Source: Candidatus Altarchaeales archaeon (GTDB lineage: Archaea; Altiarchaeota; Altiarchaeia; IMC4; SCGC-AAA252-I15). Taken from it: a DNA stretch of 8,352 nt. The stretch is from positions 1-8,352 of the forward strand of contig WJJK01000349.1 in the NCBI GenBank assembly GCA_014729705.1, read 5' to 3'. Positions 1 to 6,013 of this stretch are shown piece after piece. The notes beneath the pieces are model-generated. The model saw nothing but the letters and a program-made list of their open reading frames with translations, was not told where the DNA came from and ran no database searches. A program made the translations under genes and the position numbers. The number at the start of each line of letters is the position of its first letter. The first letter of the stretch is position 1.

Positions 1-1
1 C

Positions 2-484
2 GACATAATCGACGCTATGAGCCGGCAGATGAAGGCGGAGAGAAATAAACGAGCGAGCATATTGGATGCGGAAGGTGTTAAGAAGGCCGCTGTTTTAACT
101 GCGCGTGGAGAGCGTGACGCCGAAGTCCTTCGGGCGGAAGGCCGAGCCAAAGCCATAGCTCTTGAAGCAGATGCTGAGAGGAAAAAACGTTCACTGATTG
201 CAGACGGCGAGGCTCGAGCTATTCAACGGGTTTTCGGCGCCATGCATGAAGGAAAGCCAACCAAAGACATTCTAACCCTAAAATACCTTGAAGCCCTTGA
301 GAAGATGGCGGACGGACAGGCCACTAAAATATTTATGCCCTTTGAATCAAGCGGGGTATTAAGTAATGTAGCAGCCCTTGGAGACGTGTTCGGGGAAGGA
401 ATGAAGGGGCAAAGTATGCTGGAGGCTGCAGGGGAAGAGAAATCTTCTAAGAAAAAGGCGAAAAAGAATCAAGAAAAAAAATAA
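2..484 (+). CDS. SPFH/band 7 (stomatin/slipin-like) protein, C-terminal part
   Basis: This is the last 160 residues of a gene that begins left of the window; the frame is open to base 2, so the ATG at 17 is internal. The visible part starts with the end of the SPFH domain and a long charged Ala/Glu/Arg helix (roughly the first 75 residues, with repeated ERxxRA and AEGxxxA patterns), which in stomatins forms the oligomerising coiled coil. It then has the typical block with LKYLEALEKMADG and KIFMPFESSGVL. It ends in a Lys-rich tail (KKKAKKNQEKK). Family knowledge: SPFH proteins form membrane-bound ring or cage assemblies and often scaffold or regulate membrane proteases. The N-terminal membrane anchor and any partner NfeD gene would lie outside the window. 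It is convergent with all the minus-strand genes. The exact subfamily cannot be settled from this part. Confidence 0.85.
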   Translation, partial: DIIDAMSRQMKAERNKRASILDAEGVKKAAVLTARGERDAEVLRAEGRAKAIALEADAERKKRSLIADGEARAIQRVFGAMHEGKPTKDILTLKYLEALEKMADGQATKIFMPFESSGVLSNVAALGDVFGEGMKGQSMLEAAGEEKSSKKKAKKNQEKK

Positions 485-743
485 GGGAGAGGGGAAGTTT
501 AGTTTCAAGGTGGTTTTTTTCGCTTAAAGAATTCCACGATCTTTCCGCTCTTTTACCTAAATTATGTGTTTTTGTTGGACGGGTTTGCAACTCATCAACT
601 GCAACCCACCTCCTTTGTTGGTTTAAAGGGGAACTGCGAGAATAGACTTCAAGATGTGGGTTTTCTTCTATATCGCCCTTTTTAATGCCTTCAACAAACC
701 AGTCCTCTTTCTCTGCTGTTTCAGATGATTGGATGTCATTCAT
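447..743 (-). CDS. doubtful 98-aa ORF, possibly a gene remnant
   Basis: The frame opens with ATG at 743 and reads an acidic, well-mixed first half (NDIQSSETAEKEDWFVEGIK and onward to about residue 40), which looks protein-like. The second half is less so, and its last 12 codons are antisense to the end of the SPFH gene. I see no Shine-Dalgarno site before the ATG and no family I recognise. In-frame codons just upstream give a short hydrophobic run (DFIFFIW) back to a stop, so the start may not be the true one. It could be a fragment of a degraded gene or chance. Listed so that the region is documented, not as a confident gene. Confidence 0.2.
   Translation of the reverse strand: MNDIQSSETAEKEDWFVEGIKKGDIEENPHLEVYSRSSPLNQQRRWVAVDELQTRPTKTHNLGKRAERSWNSLSEKNHLETKLPLSLIFFLDSFSPFS
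505..521 (+). terminator. possible T-tract terminator after the SPFH gene
   Basis: A run of seven T (514-520) follows a G-rich stretch about 30 bases after the stop codon of the SPFH gene. Archaeal intrinsic termination needs mainly a U-tract and no strong hairpin, so this would serve. The evidence is only the T-run and its position. Confidence 0.35.
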
Positions 744-791
744 CCAGATAAAGAAAATAAAGTCGAGTCATATATCCTAAGTGCTAATATT

Positions 792-965
792 TCAGCAAAG
801 AGTGTGTGTGGGTTTATGGCTTTCATATTCTGCTGTAATCAATACTGTATTTACTTGAACACCAAGTTTATCTGCTAATTCAATGAAAACAGTGTATAAG
901 TCAGTGGAACCACTCCCAGTTAAAGTACCTGACTTAAGTATTTGTTGAGCACTACGCTTAAACAT
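792..965 (-). CDS. short 57-aa ORF, hypothetical or fragment
   Basis: From ATG at 965 this frame encodes 57 residues, beginning MFKRSAQQILKSGTLTGSGS and including an amphipathic stretch (DLYTVFIELADKLGVQVNTV). The frame is open further upstream to a TAA at 1014-1016, giving up to 73 codons. The amino-acid composition is balanced and more protein-like than other frames in this AT-rich gap. There is no clear Shine-Dalgarno site and no family was recognised. It is followed 48 bases later by the start of the doubtful frame at 447-743, so the two could be pieces of one broken gene. A DNA palindrome (903-914, AGTGGAACCACT) lies inside it. Confidence 0.3.
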   Translation of the reverse strand: MFKRSAQQILKSGTLTGSGSTDLYTVFIELADKLGVQVNTVLITAEYESHKPTHTLC

Positions 966-1272
966 GTTACTGTGATTAAAGCAAAAGTCTTGCGCGTTCT
1001 TTTTTCCTACACTTTAAACCAGGCATCATTGAAAGAATCAATGCAATTTTTTTTCCATCGGACTTTTTGTGTTGCTGGATTGTTGTTTTAGGGAATCGGT
1101 TAATTGGTTTAACGAAGGGTTTTCAGGGTGTTTCCTTTTAAAGTTAGTGGAGCCAGTAGATAGGGGTTTGCGTAATCTCTTTAGGTGTTTCTTTCCAGGA
1201 TAAGAGAATATATTCTTTTTATAAAAAAAATATAGTGTGGAAGTAGGTTTTTGATTATAGGTAAGAAGGGTT

Positions 1273-1284
1273 TTAGGCACTACA
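1273..1284 (+). repeat. direct repeat TTAGGCACTACA, copy 1
   Basis: First of three exact 12-bp copies in the gap. It is followed after 14 bases by CGTGAG, a hexamer also found downstream of copy 2. Confidence 0.85.
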
Positions 1285-1303
1285 AATATGTATTGTGTCG
1301 TGA

Positions 1304-1331
1304 GAACATGAAAACCAGGTTAGGCACTACA
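1304..1331 (+). repeat. direct repeat copy 2, with extended match to the deoxyhypusine synthase start
   Basis: The core TTAGGCACTACA is at 1320-1331, 47 bases after copy 1. Upstream bases extend the match: GAACATGAAAA (1304-1314), then four extra bases CCAG, then GTTAGGCACTACA (1319-1331). The sense strand of the deoxyhypusine synthase gene (3645 down to 3622) has the same two blocks directly joined. CGTGAG follows 20 bases downstream. Confidence 0.85.
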
Positions 1332-1415
1332 CATTGTACGGTTATGTTTGGCGTGAGTGTTTAAGTAAAAAAATTGGAATAATAAATTACGTATAGCAAC
1401 ACCCACTAATACGAG

Positions 1416-1427
1416 TTAGGCACTACA
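1416..1427 (+). repeat. direct repeat TTAGGCACTACA, copy 3
   Basis: Third exact copy, 96 bases after copy 2, which is about twice the copy 1-copy 2 spacing. With two flanking bases (1414-1427, AGTTAGGCACTACA) it matches the deoxyhypusine synthase copy over 14 bases. Confidence 0.85.
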
Positions 1428-1469
1428 CTTATTCTAACAGTATGTAAAAGAAAGAAAATAAAGAATAAG
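1428..1469 (-). terminator. pyrimidine-rich terminator candidate after ferredoxin
   Basis: On the minus strand the bases just after the ferredoxin stop codon are almost all T and C (1447-1469), a typical archaeal U-rich termination signal. The tract is bracketed by an 8-base inverted repeat (CTTATTCT at 1428-1435 and AGAATAAG at 1462-1469, 26-base loop), which could also fold. Leaky termination here would carry transcription into the three repeats. Confidence 0.45.
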
Positions 1470-1472
1470 GAA

Positions 1473-1670
1473 TTATTCTTTTAGTTTTATTGCTTCTACC
1501 GGGCACGCAGAAACACATGACCCACATGCTATACAGGCGTCTGGTTCTTTTACCTTGCTTTTTTTCCCTGCATCTGTATCTTCCATCGAAAATACCACGG
1601 GTGTAGCAGGACATACAGAAACACATGCCCCACATCCAATACATTTTTCCTCATCAACAACTGGAATCAT
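1473..1670 (-). CDS. 2[4Fe-4S] ferredoxin
   Basis: A 65-residue small electron carrier. Two complete CxxCxxCxxxCP motifs are present: C10, C13, C16, C20 and C46, C49, C52, C56, each followed by Pro as in bacterial-type 2[4Fe-4S] ferredoxins. The segment between the motifs (residues 22-45) is slightly long and charged. Length is normal for the family; no extra domain. The ATG at 1670 is preceded by GTGATG, which fits an archaeal Shine-Dalgarno site. It is the last gene of the minus-strand series, 54 bases after DUF116, and lies beside a NifU-type scaffold/carrier gene, which suggests an Fe-S or redox role shared with DUF116. Its actual redox partner cannot be told from the sequence. Confidence 0.93.
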   Translation of the reverse strand: MIPVVDEEKCIGCGACVSVCPATPVVFSMEDTDAGKKSKVKEPDACIACGSCVSACPVEAIKLKE

Positions 1671-1716
1671 ATTTCATCACTTAACTCAGTGCTTTTTTAG
1701 ATTTAAATTATTCTAG

Positions 1717-1724
1717 CATATAAA
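1717..1724 (-). promoter_or_regulatory. possible TATA box for ferredoxin
   Basis: The minus strand reads TTTATATG, preceded by a purine-rich stretch (AGAAATGA) that could be a BRE. It lies about 50 bases before the ferredoxin ATG, so a start site about 26 bases downstream would leave a leader of roughly 25 bases containing the GTGATG ribosome site. A second AT-rich box (TTTAAAT, near 1701-1710) is an alternative. No experiment supports either. Confidence 0.35.
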
Positions 1725-2453
1725 TCATTTCTTCTCTCTCCAAAGGGAGGATATGTGTTCGGCCTGACTTACTACGTCTTTTTTATCGTAAATACTGTCA
1801 TATTCATTTTTTGCAAATAATATATCAAATAATTCTATCAAATCCACACGGGTATCCATGCAACCGTCATTTAATAACACAACGCCCTGAACAGGCAGGT
1901 TGAAAGGCATTATCAACTCCATACCCTCTTTAACCTCCATACAACAACCTACCCCTAAAACCGCTTTAGGTTTGTGTTTTTTCATCATGCGTTTAACAAG
2001 TGTTGAACCGGGGGCAATGAAAAAATCTATTTTTTCTTTCATACAAAGTTTCTTTATTTCACCTAATCCGCACTTACCGCAGGCAACACACATCAGGCCT
2101 TCAGAGACAAGTGGAGCCGGGCATTTAGGGTGTCTTAAACATTGGGGGAAAAAAACAGCTCGTTTTTCATAGCCTATTTTACAGTAGTTTCTGACATTAA
2201 TTTTATTCATTATCTCAATCAACAAGCGATCGAGAATCTCATCATCTAATTTTAACATCCAAAAAAAGTACTTTAAAGGCGTTTCAACACCCTTCAAAAT
2301 AACGAATGCTATTGATGGGAAATATACCTTGTTTGTCTTCCAAAAAAGAAATAAAATAACGATAGATAGAAAAAGGAAGAAGAGAAAGCTAACAAAGAAG
2401 ATGAGGGATACCCAGCCAAACAACCTGATTATGTCTACCCCCAAAAAAACCAT
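1725..2453 (-). CDS. DUF116 family protein, membrane-anchored, Cys-rich
   Basis: A 242-residue protein recognised as DUF116 by its cysteine pattern: PQCLRHPKC (C105, C111), then CVACGKC (C122, C125, C128), C137, the pair C170-C171 in VGCCMEV, and C198 in NDGCMD. This looks able to bind a metal or Fe-S cluster, although the family's biochemical role is not established to my knowledge. The N-terminus has one long or two short hydrophobic membrane segments (about residues 12-38), so the Cys-rich part is probably cytoplasmic. I choose ATG at 2453 because AGGT lies about 8 bases upstream; a TTG at 2462 would add three residues. It sits 18 bases after the NifU-domain gene and before the ferredoxin, which supports an Fe-S-related job. 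Confidence 0.85.
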   Translation of the reverse strand: MVFLGVDIIRLFGWVSLIFFVSFLFFLFLSIVILFLFWKTNKVYFPSIAFVILKGVETPLKYFFWMLKLDDEILDRLLIEIMNKINVRNYCKIGYEKRAVFFPQCLRHPKCPAPLVSEGLMCVACGKCGLGEIKKLCMKEKIDFFIAPGSTLVKRMMKKHKPKAVLGVGCCMEVKEGMELIMPFNLPVQGVVLLNDGCMDTRVDLIELFDILFAKNEYDSIYDKKDVVSQAEHISSLWREKK

Positions 2454-2471
2454 CCCCTGCAACCTATCTTT

Positions 2472-2696
2472 TTATTCTACTGCCTCAACCCGCAAGACAT
2501 CTGCGATTTTTTCTTTAATTCTTTGCTCTATCCCCTGCTTTAACGTTATCTGACTCATTGGACATCCCCTGCACATGCCGGTTAACCTCACCTTAAGCAC
2601 TCCCTCTTCATAGTCAACATACTCTACATCACCTCCGTCCATCTGAAGCATGGGCCGTATTTTTTCAAGTTCTTTTTTGATTTCCTCTTCACTCAT
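2472..2696 (-). CDS. NifU C-terminal (NFU) domain protein
   Basis: A 74-residue stand-alone NFU domain. Diagnostic parts are the helix ending in LQMDGGDVEYV (residues 17-27) and the cluster-binding CRGC (C42, C45) in the stretch GMCRGCPMSQITLKQGIE. NFU proteins bind a [4Fe-4S] cluster between two monomers through this CxxC and pass it to target enzymes. Length is that of the minimal domain, with neither the NifU scaffold N-terminus nor an A-type fusion. The gene begins 22 bases after deoxyhypusine synthase ends; no strong Shine-Dalgarno site is visible. The two genes that follow (DUF116 and ferredoxin) are cysteine-rich, so they are plausible recipients of its clusters. Confidence 0.92.
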   Translation of the reverse strand: MSEEEIKKELEKIRPMLQMDGGDVEYVDYEEGVLKVRLTGMCRGCPMSQITLKQGIEQRIKEKIADVLRVEAVE

Positions 2697-2718
2697 TTTA
2701 CAAAACCAAGCAATTATA

Positions 2719-3648
2719 TCACATTAAAGTTGATAAAAGAAGCGGTAAAACCAGCGTCGCCTCCCCATAAACAGTTTGTGTATCCGCTTTTTCAGCTATC
2801 TTACCCCAGCTTTTAGCCTCACGAGTTTGGGCTCCGGAGAGGCTTCCATCATATTCTTGTGCAGTTGTTATGTAGACGGCTTTATCCAAGCCACCCCTAA
2901 GAAGAGTCGACCCGATAAGATGGTGCTTGCTTATCCCCCCTCCGCACACGATAGCCCCCACTTTATCCTGTCTCATTATCCTGTTCTCCAGATCCACCAA
3001 GTCTTTCGAAACATCCAATATGAATTTGTTGCCTTCTTTTTTATGGAAGAAAATCTGAAGACCGATAGCCGAGTCAATGAAGCCGGGGCTGTATACTGGG
3101 AGAAGTCTATCGGCAGCCCGTTGTATGAAGTTGTCTTTAGGTTCAAGGTTTTCAGCCAGAAAGGCGGTTAAATCCTTCGGGCTCCAAACATCATTTTCCT
3201 TTGAGGCTTTTCTTATGAGGGGCCTGATTTTTTCCTCCAGTGATACATAACCCTCATTTGGTATGAGGATATTGCCGAGTCTGTTTATTCCTTTTTCATG
3301 CAATATGTTATCGTCTGCCTGAAAGTCCCCTAGAAAGTAGTCGTTGTAGCTTCTTATTATGTCGTGGTCTATGCTGCCGCCTGTTGTTATCACCGCGTCT
3401 ACAGAACCCGTTTGTATCACGTCTTTGAAGGCCCCCCTAAGCCCTGAGGCCATCATATTAGCTGTGAAAGACAATAATATGAAATAATCTTCTTCAATCA
3501 TTTGTTTTATCGTTTGGCCAGCGGACCCTAGATTTGTCGCTTGGAAGCCACACTTCAAATAGTCTTTGAGGATGTTTGGGTATTTTTTAAGTGATATGTC
3601 TTTTACGGCAGACAAGCCCCCTGTAGTGCCTAACTTTTCATGTTCCAA
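2719..3648 (-). CDS. dys: deoxyhypusine synthase
   Basis: Transfers the aminobutyl group of spermidine to a lysine of translation factor aIF5A, using NAD+ as hydride carrier; cytoplasmic. The 309-residue protein is of normal archaeal length. Signatures: FTANMMASGLRG (61-72), TTGGSIDHDI (88-97), GGGISKHH (236-243), QEYDGS (264-269) and SWGK (280-283), whose Lys283 corresponds to the lysine that forms the enzyme-substrate imine. The only suitable in-frame start near the N-terminus is TTG at 3648: a stop lies 6 bases upstream, and a GGTGTGA ribosome-site-like stretch precedes it. It overlaps the end of aspartate dehydrogenase by 11 bases, which suggests translational coupling. An ATG at 3641 is out of frame and stops after three codons. 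Codons 6-9 are an exact copy of the 12-bp repeat in the 1273-1427 region. Confidence 0.95.
   Translation of the reverse strand: MEHEKLGTTGGLSAVKDISLKKYPNILKDYLKCGFQATNLGSAGQTIKQMIEEDYFILLSFTANMMASGLRGAFKDVIQTGSVDAVITTGGSIDHDIIRSYNDYFLGDFQADDNILHEKGINRLGNILIPNEGYVSLEEKIRPLIRKASKENDVWSPKDLTAFLAENLEPKDNFIQRAADRLLPVYSPGFIDSAIGLQIFFHKKEGNKFILDVSKDLVDLENRIMRQDKVGAIVCGGGISKHHLIGSTLLRGGLDKAVYITTAQEYDGSLSGAQTREAKSWGKIAEKADTQTVYGEATLVLPLLLSTLM
3622..3645 (-). repeat. fourth copy of the 12-bp repeat, inside deoxyhypusine synthase
   Basis: The coding strand reads GAACATGAAAA then GTTAGGCACTACA, covering codons 2-9 of the gene. The core (3622-3633) equals the three intergenic copies, in the opposite genomic orientation. 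Codons 6-9 read Leu-Gly-Thr-Thr. Confidence 0.8.
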
Positions 3649-4450
3649 TCTTCACACCACCAACATACTCCTCTATCTGCCGTAAAACAGATAAAGCCGC
3701 CAGATAAGAGGTTTTCGGATTTTCAGGCGACGGCAGATTTTCAAGCTTAACATACATTTTACCGAAAACACCCTCAACCTCAACCTCATGACTGTTTGTT
3801 GTTATACCTGGATCTGCGACTATCTCCACCCTAGTCTCCTCCACACCCACACCACAAAGGGATAATGCGGCCGCAACATTTATGTTTTTCGGGAAAAACT
3901 CAACAGCATCCTTTGCAGTACCCTTAAAAACAATCAAGGGCGCGGATAAGCTGTTAAGATCAATATTTTTTTCTTTAAGGTAAGAAACGTCCAGAAGGGA
4001 TCGGGGATTCTTTGTTGTAGTGAGCTTAACCTTACGTAAACCTTTTTTAGCTGAAGCCTTAATGACGTCAAGCCCAGTAATAGCCCCTGAAGGCACGTAA
4101 AGCTTTGTTTTACACTCCTTAGCTGTTTTCTCTGCGAAATCCAAAGTACCCTCCCGTATCAAGCCCCCGACACTTAGGATTATTAAATCACAATAACCCA
4201 ACGTTTTTTTTATTAGGGACTCTACTGCATCCGGTGCTGCCGCTTCCACCACTAAGTCACAACAACCCACAAACCCCTCAACACCTGCAACAACCTTCGG
4301 GGTGGGCGTAATTCTCTGGCATAATGCTTGGGCACGTTCAACCTCTTTATCAAATAAAGCGCACACCCTGATGTCCTGCCGATCCCCTAAGGCTGAAGCA
4401 ATATATGAACCGATATTTCCGCAACCAAGAATCCCTACCCGCACAGTCAT
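3638..4450 (-). CDS. nadX: L-aspartate dehydrogenase
   Basis: A 270-residue NAD(P)-dependent enzyme that oxidises L-aspartate to iminoaspartate, the substrate of quinolinate synthase (NadA) in de novo NAD synthesis. It shows the N-terminal Rossmann motif GCGNIG (9-14), the PSGAITGLD block (120-128), FPKNINVAA (186-194), and DPGITTNSHEVEVEG (213-227), where His221 matches the catalytic histidine of the family. The C-terminal NPKTSYLAALS (244-254) is also typical. Length is normal. No Shine-Dalgarno site is obvious before ATG 4450. It starts 48 bases after the Lon-like gene and overlaps deoxyhypusine synthase by 11 bases. No nadA or nadC is in the window, so the NAD role rests on the family. 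Some homologues are annotated only as DUF108. Confidence 0.93.
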   Translation of the reverse strand: MTVRVGILGCGNIGSYIASALGDRQDIRVCALFDKEVERAQALCQRITPTPKVVAGVEGFVGCCDLVVEAAAPDAVESLIKKTLGYCDLIILSVGGLIREGTLDFAEKTAKECKTKLYVPSGAITGLDVIKASAKKGLRKVKLTTTKNPRSLLDVSYLKEKNIDLNSLSAPLIVFKGTAKDAVEFFPKNINVAAALSLCGVGVEETRVEIVADPGITTNSHEVEVEGVFGKMYVKLENLPSPENPKTSYLAALSVLRQIEEYVGGVKIGT

Positions 4451-4498
4451 GATAAATAAAACACACTGAAAACAAGGAGAATACTGGAAGTAACCCCC

Positions 4499-5965
4499 CT
4501 ACCCGTATCCTCTGCCGTCTGCGACATCCCCCACCAAAACACTATCATCCTTATCCAAACCCTTCCAAAGAGACCCATACCTGTCCTTAAGTTGTTTCTC
4601 GATTGATTTAGCTTCACTCAAACTCTTGCTTAGATGCCTTTGCTCTATTAAAGCAGCCTCCTCCAATGCGGCAAGATCCCCCGCATGCCGTATAACGCCT
4701 GCTAAATCCCTCAACCTAAGAGTCAACGCATCTCGTTTATCGTCGAAGACAAGCGCCCGCCGCCGAGCTTCACCTATTATGCCCCAAACAACCTCGCAGG
4801 TTGCGGGAGGGATTTTTTTGTCTAAAGAAATTTCTTGGGTGACGAAACGGGCAAGCGCCTCCTGGTTTTCAACGTTGTCCTCCATCGTTGATTCAAGGAG
4901 TATTTCATAGCCGTTGCCAGCAATCCTCGATCTTAGCGGGCTTAGGATGTTTTGAACGTCTTTTATGTTGCATGCGCCTATGAAGAGAAAATCACAGGGC
5001 ATGTCTTCAACACGCACCATGGCGCCCGAGGAATGAGGGTTTCGACCTGAAATCGTGAATTTCTTGTTTTGCATGGCAGTCAAAATAAAACCCTGGAGAG
5101 CCCCCATACGCGGGAGCTCGTCGACGAATAAAACCCCTTCATGCGCTTCATGTATTGCCCCCGGCACAACCCGCATATATGCGGGAGTCCCTATCTCCGG
5201 GTGGCTCCCGTAGGGATCGTGTCTCACGTCCCCTAAAAGCTCGGTCTCACTTGCCCCAGTAGCCTGCACGAAAACGTTTCGATTAATTGAAAGCAGCACC
5301 CGCGTTTTCTGTGTTTTTTTCAGTCTACGCAACTCATTTAAAGCGCTTTGATTCAAAACCCTTATCCGCTCTCCATCCACCCGCTGATAGATTATTGTCT
5401 CCTGATTCCCTTCAGCGTTTATCCTTGTGGTCTGCACCTCCTGCTCGGGTTTTGTGGATCCAAGTTCGAATACGTCAGTCACAACGCTTCTCACTGGATG
5501 GGAGTCGAAACCCCTCACCACCCTGCTTGACTTTTTCCCTCCGCATTCAGGGCACACGGCAAAGCGAGGGTCGGATACCCTCCCACAATGGCTGCATCGA
5601 TACCCCATCCGCTCTGCAACAAAAGAAGGCACATCAGCTGAGGAGACAACCCTCCCCTGAGCCTGTCCAAGGGCATTCTGACGCTCACGTAAACTCGTCT
5701 CAGACAAAACATCGATTTTGGGTTTATGTGGGTTGTCCGGGTCCTGGGCTATGGTAACCTGCTGCGTTGGTTTTTTAATGTGGCTGGCCACGGCATTGGC
5801 TATCATGCTTTTTCCTGTGCCAGGGGGCCCTACGAGAAGCAGGTGTCGGTGTTGTTTTATCGCGATCTTAACCTTCTCAACCGCAGGGGTTTGCCCGATA
5901 ACCCTGTCTAGGGGGTCCTTCGGAATCTGGATTTCTTCGGTTGTCTCTATCTCATCCAACAACAT
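4499..5965 (-). CDS. LonB-like AAA+ ATPase with zinc ribbon, no protease domain
   Basis: A 488-residue AAA+ ATPase of the archaeal Lon type. Walker A is GPPGTGKS (46-53), Walker B is GVLFVDEL (277-284), sensor-1 region IGACN (329-333), and LRSRI (344-348) carries the arginine-finger region. The stretch LLGDVRHDPYGSHPEIGTP just before Walker B is characteristic of Lon. A zinc ribbon sits between the Walker motifs: C124-x2-C127 and C138-x2-C141. No hydrophobic membrane segment is seen there, unlike canonical archaeal LonB. The protein ends after the AAA lid (about residues 400-455) with a short tail, and no Ser-Lys protease domain follows in any downstream frame. It may therefore act as a remodelling or unfolding ATPase, or recruit a separate protease. 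It lies 48 bases after dnaG. The start is the first in-frame ATG; the ribosome site is weak. Confidence 0.85.
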   Translation of the reverse strand: MLLDEIETTEEIQIPKDPLDRVIGQTPAVEKVKIAIKQHRHLLLVGPPGTGKSMIANAVASHIKKPTQQVTIAQDPDNPHKPKIDVLSETSLRERQNALGQAQGRVVSSADVPSFVAERMGYRCSHCGRVSDPRFAVCPECGGKKSSRVVRGFDSHPVRSVVTDVFELGSTKPEQEVQTTRINAEGNQETIIYQRVDGERIRVLNQSALNELRRLKKTQKTRVLLSINRNVFVQATGASETELLGDVRHDPYGSHPEIGTPAYMRVVPGAIHEAHEGVLFVDELPRMGALQGFILTAMQNKKFTISGRNPHSSGAMVRVEDMPCDFLFIGACNIKDVQNILSPLRSRIAGNGYEILLESTMEDNVENQEALARFVTQEISLDKKIPPATCEVVWGIIGEARRRALVFDDKRDALTLRLRDLAGVIRHAGDLAALEEAALIEQRHLSKSLSEAKSIEKQLKDRYGSLWKGLDKDDSVLVGDVADGRGYG

Positions 5966-6013
5966 GGTTTAATCTAAATATACCCTTATTCAGACTAAAA
6001 AAGGGGGAAAAAC

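Larger units (their letters stand above)
485..1472. other. long AT-rich convergent intergenic region
   Basis: Almost 1 kb lies between the 3' ends of the SPFH gene (+) and the ferredoxin gene (-). It is visibly richer in A/T than the flanking genes. No tRNA or rRNA pattern was recognised and no known protein family was found in any frame. It holds a short open frame at 792-965 (-), a weaker one at 447-743 (-), three exact 12-bp direct repeats (1273-1427), and a pyrimidine-rich tract on the minus strand at 1447-1469. Neither flanking gene needs a promoter here because both end in it. The most economical reading is a site that has taken up and then lost genes, but an unrecognised small RNA or regulatory function cannot be excluded. 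Confidence 0.7.

Noticed and set aside
1038..1280. 80-codon open frame on the minus strand with ATG at 1280
   Set aside because: Low-complexity, Lys/Ser/Asn-rich product from AT-rich DNA, no ribosome site, start lies inside repeat copy 1, no family resemblance.
1273..1427. CRISPR array
   Set aside because: The repeat is only 12 bases, spacings are irregular (47 and 96), there are three copies and no cas gene nearby.
1429..1644. Cys-rich 71-codon frame overlapping ferredoxin
   Set aside because: The cysteines arise from reading the ferredoxin gene in another frame; the ferredoxin frame carries both perfect cluster motifs.
2454..2462. TTG at 2462 as start of the DUF116 gene
   Set aside because: Possible, but ATG at 2453 has AGGT at a suitable distance; the difference is only three residues.
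2697..2718. TATA-like ATATAAT before the NifU-domain gene
   Set aside because: Too close to the ATG for a leaderless start (about 20 bases) and lies in a 22-base gap within an apparent operon.
2776..3171. 131-codon plus-strand frame opposite deoxyhypusine synthase
   Set aside because: Antisense to conserved catalytic regions; no family and no ribosome site.
4626..5972. Several open frames on the plus strand opposite the Lon-like gene
   Set aside because: They are antisense shadows of a strongly conserved AAA+ gene, and their products match no family.
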